From an uncultured Erysipelotrichaceae bacterium (GTDB taxonomy: Bacteria > Bacillota_I > Bacilli_A > RF39 > UBA660): a stretch of DNA of 7,252 nucleotides. Where the stretch lies: contig CACXFY010000064.1 in assembly GCA_902767005.1 (NCBI GenBank), positions 1 through 7,252 on the forward strand. The letters are read 5' to 3'. Each line of letters starts with the position of its first letter. Position 1 is the first letter of the stretch. Shown in pieces: positions 5,362 through 7,252 of this stretch. The notes under the pieces were generated by a model. The model was not told the origin of the DNA. It was given only the letters and a program-made list of their open reading frames with translations, and ran no database searches. A program made the translations under genes and the position numbers.

Positions 5362-6542
5362 TGAAAAATAAACTATTAGTAAGTATAACAATTTGTTTAA
5401 TGCTTGTCTCTCTATTTGCACTACCAATAGAAGCAAGTGCTCAAACAATAGCTCAATTCGAAGCCGAAGTAGAAAAATATACTTCTCAATTACAAGAAAA
5501 GAAAAATAAACTTGCTAAAAACGATGCTGAAGTAGAAGAAATAAAAAAGAAAATATCTAGTATTGAATATCAAATAGATCAAGCAGAAAAAGAAATAAAA
5601 GAGTTGCAAGAAGAAATAGATAGAAGTAATAAAGAAATAGAAAAGAAAAGTGAAGAAAGCAAAAAGATAATAGAATATTATCAAATATCAAATGGTAATA
5701 ATGCTTATCTAGAATATGCTTTTGGTGCAACAGATATTACTGATATGGTATATCGTATGTCTATCGTTGAACAATTAACAGCTTATAATGACAAAGTAAT
5801 GAAAGAACTAGAAGCTCTTATTAAAAAGAATGAGCAACAACAAAAAGAATTAGCTCAAAAACAAAAAGAATTAGAGAAACTAAAAGAAGATTTAGAATCT
5901 GAAAAAGAAAGAATTAATGCTGATTCAGCTTCTATTAAAGAAACAATGCCTGGTATAGAAGAACAAATTAAACAAGCAAAAGGTAATTTAAATTATTACA
6001 AATCATTAGGCTGTGGTAAAAACGAAGAAATAAGTGCTTGCCAATACCGTATAGAACAAAGTCATGGTGGTGGATCAGGTGGCTCAGTACCAAGTACTAA
6101 TGGTTTCTATAGACCAATACAATATGGATATATTACACAATGGTATGGTGGATTTGGTGGCCATATGGGAGTAGATGTATCAAGTAGTAATAAAACAATC
6201 GCTATTTACCCAATTGCTAACGGTCAAATATTCTTCAAAGGATATGACACATATGGTGCCTTAGTAATTAAAATAAGACATAATGTAAATGGTAGATATA
6301 TATATTCTACATACGCTCACATGTCTAGATTTGGAGCTGTATCAGTAGGACAAAATGTATCAGCCTTTACTCAAATAGGTAATATGGGATCAACTGGATA
6401 TTCAACAGGACCACATCTACATCTAGAATTAACTACTTGTGATTGGAATAGAGGAGGAGGTTGTACTTGGGCTCAATACCAAAGAAGTACAATCAATCCA
6501 ACATCATACGTAAATTTCCCATCAAGTTGGAATAATAGATAA
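5361..6542 (+). CDS. Secreted coiled-coil M23 (LytM) peptidase, likely FtsEX partner
   Basis: The 393-residue protein begins with a signal peptide (basic start, hydrophobic 5-21, A-S-A before likely cleavage after Ala27). It continues with long Glu/Lys/Gln coiled coils (about 30-115 and 140-215), a G-G-G-S-G-G-S linker (236-242) and an M23 LytM domain (about 248-393). The domain keeps the full zinc site: His268 and Asp272 (H-M-G-V-D), His320 (Y-A-H-M-S) and His354 (H-L-H-L-E). Active M23 enzymes cut peptide cross-bridges of peptidoglycan. Position in the ftsEX operon and coiled-coil architecture match EnvC and PcsB-type activators. EnvC has a degenerate site, whereas this one looks catalytic. 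Two cysteine pairs (218/227 and 360/368) lie outside the cell. The start overlaps the ftsX stop (TAATG) with no strong Shine-Dalgarno, so translation is probably coupled. The exact bond cleaved and activation by FtsEX are inferred. Confidence 0.92.
   Translation: MKNKLLVSITICLMLVSLFALPIEASAQTIAQFEAEVEKYTSQLQEKKNKLAKNDAEVEEIKKKISSIEYQIDQAEKEIKELQEEIDRSNKEIEKKSEESKKIIEYYQISNGNNAYLEYAFGATDITDMVYRMSIVEQLTAYNDKVMKELEALIKKNEQQQKELAQKQKELEKLKEDLESEKERINADSASIKETMPGIEEQIKQAKGNLNYYKSLGCGKNEEISACQYRIEQSHGGGSGGSVPSTNGFYRPIQYGYITQWYGGFGGHMGVDVSSSNKTIAIYPIANGQIFFKGYDTYGALVIKIRHNVNGRYIYSTYAHMSRFGAVSVGQNVSAFTQIGNMGSTGYSTGPHLHLELTTCDWNRGGGCTWAQYQRSTINPTSYVNFPSSWNNR
5841..5874 (+). repeat. 13-base direct repeat with heptad spacing in the coiled coil
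   Basis: CAAAAAGAATTAG occurs at 5841-5853 and again at 5862-5874, exactly 21 bases apart, which is seven codons or one coiled-coil heptad (Q-K-E-L-A-Q-K then Q-K-E-L-E-K). It may mark past duplication of a heptad, or simply reflect limited codon choice in an A-rich gene. Confidence 0.5.
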
Positions 6543-6545
6543 TAT

Positions 6546-6572
6546 AAAAAGTTACAATTTGTAACTTTTTTA
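6546..6572 (+). terminator. Intrinsic terminator of the ftsE-ftsX-M23 operon
   Basis: AAAAAGTTAC (6546-6555) and GTAACTTTTT (6561-6570) form a perfect ten-base stem with a five-base loop, running into T residues and TATTTTT. It starts four bases after the M23 stop codon. The A/T symmetry means it could also terminate on the minus strand. Confidence 0.8.
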
Positions 6573-6587
6573 TTTTTATGATATAAT
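6559..6587 (+). promoter_or_regulatory. Promoter of the last gene, overlapping the terminator
   Basis: TTGTAA (6559-6564), 17 bases, then a perfect TATAAT (6582-6587), with TG at 6579-6580 making an extended -10. The -35 lies in the loop and right arm of the preceding terminator. Transcription should start near 6593-6595, leaving a leader of only about 15 bases with its Shine-Dalgarno close to the 5' end. Confidence 0.7.
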
Positions 6588-6589
6588 AT

Positions 6590-6606
6590 GTCCTCGCAAG
6601 GAGGAC
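6590..6606 (+). promoter_or_regulatory. GC-rich dyad containing the Shine-Dalgarno of the last gene
   Basis: GTCCTC (6590-6595) and GAGGAC (6601-6606) are perfect six-base complements around the loop GCAAG. The right side carries the AAGGAGG (6598-6604) that serves the ATG at 6609. On RNA reading through from upstream this hairpin would cover the ribosome site. On RNA from the local promoter the left arm would be mostly missing. As DNA it could also be a small operator at the transcription start. Confidence 0.5.
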
Positions 6607-6608
6607 TT

Positions 6609-7252
6609 ATGGCTTTATATAACAGTACAATTCAAAAATTAAAAAAAGATGACTATGCTAAAGAATTATACCGTTTCCAAGGAAGTAATAGTTATAATTG
6701 TATAAAATCAAATACTATAGATAATAATGGCTATTTATATTTCTCAAACTCACTAGATCATCATAAATACTTTACTTTAAAAAGAATAAAACAGTTATTA
6801 GCAAAAGAATTACAAGAACTAGACTTATCTTTATCACTACAATACTTACATGATCCAAAGACTTATCATCAAATAAAAAGATTAATAATAAATAGTGAAA
6901 GAATAAGAGATTTATATAGTTATAGATTAATCTATGATACTAATTATTTATCATTAATAAAAGATAATTACTTCTATCAAGAAAAGAAACCATCTAGTAG
7001 TAACATTGAAAGAGTAGATAGAAGAGTATTTGGTGGAGGCTATGGTGTAAAAGATGAATGGAAAGACTTATTATCTTATTTAACACTATTTATATCAAAA
7101 CAAGAAATAACAAGAGAAGATGTATTAACATTACTAAGTAATATGAAAAAAACTAATAAAATAAATTATAAAAATAATTTAGATCATATAATAAGTATTA
7201 ATCCATCAAATATAGCATTAAGTGACTATTTAAAAAGTGACTTTACTAAATA
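6609..7252 (+). CDS. Unrecognised soluble protein, reaches the right edge
   Basis: An open frame of 214 codons starts at ATG 6609 and has no stop; the window ends with TA, which could be the first two bases of a stop codon or of a Tyr codon. The start is well supported by AAGGAGG (6598-6604) four bases upstream and by a near-consensus promoter. I do not recognise a family. The product begins M-A-L-Y-N-S-T-I-Q-K-L-K-K and has no signal peptide or membrane segment. It looks mostly helical, rich in Lys, Leu, Asn, Tyr and Ser, with one Cys (residue 31). Visible landmarks are H-H-K-Y (51-54), a basic helical middle, and R-V-F-G-G-G-Y-G at 139-146, a glycine turn between two helical parts. Codon use matches its neighbours, so there is no sign of transfer. 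It is a separate transcription unit from ftsEX. Confidence 0.8.
   Translation, partial: MALYNSTIQKLKKDDYAKELYRFQGSNSYNCIKSNTIDNNGYLYFSNSLDHHKYFTLKRIKQLLAKELQELDLSLSLQYLHDPKTYHQIKRLIINSERIRDLYSYRLIYDTNYLSLIKDNYFYQEKKPSSSNIERVDRRVFGGGYGVKDEWKDLLSYLTLFISKQEITREDVLTLLSNMKKTNKINYKNNLDHIISINPSNIALSDYLKSDFTK

Overview
The window is a strongly A+T-rich stretch of bacterial chromosome, roughly 30% G+C by eye, with abundant AAA, ATA, TTA and AGA codons. Gene content points to a walled, low-G+C Bacillota, probably of the Bacilli/Erysipelotrichia/RF39 kind often seen in gut communities; this placement is inferred. It uses the standard bacterial code. It encodes RF2 with a regulatory in-frame UGA, and tryptophan is written TGG throughout, which argues against a UGA=Trp mycoplasma.

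Layout. At the left edge is the start of a lipoprotein gene on the minus strand (73 to 1). A symmetrical, probably bidirectional promoter lies between it and a plus-strand HD-domain phosphohydrolase gene (158-796). A weak terminator hairpin and a new promoter follow. Then comes a tight operon: prfB (870-1968, read through a programmed +1 frameshift at 942) and two tandem YitT-family membrane protein genes (1968-2849 and 2851-3690), closed by a clear terminator. The next operon is ftsE (3777-4475), ftsX (4462-5361) and a secreted coiled-coil M23 peptidase gene (5361-6542), overlapping end to end and closed by another terminator. The -35 element of the next promoter lies inside that terminator. 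The last gene (6609 to the right edge) encodes a soluble protein I do not recognise.

How the genes work together. FtsE and FtsX form the ATP-driven membrane complex that activates a cell-wall hydrolase at the division site. The third gene of that operon has the layout expected of the partner: signal peptide, coiled coils, glycine-rich linker and LytM domain. Unlike EnvC it keeps all the zinc ligands, so it may cut peptidoglycan itself. The prfB operon pairs autoregulated RF2 synthesis with two membrane proteins whose transport function is not established. From memory, prfB, a YitT gene and ftsEX lie near one another in Bacillus subtilis, and prfB-ftsE-ftsX is common in streptococci, so this is mostly conserved core chromosome.

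I see no mobile element, CRISPR array, tRNA or rRNA. Gaps between genes are all under 90 bases. The points most worth a second look are the divergent second YitT copy, the active-looking M23 protein with two cysteine pairs, the palindromic promoter at 95-132, the Shine-Dalgarno hairpin at 6590-6606 and the unrecognised last gene.
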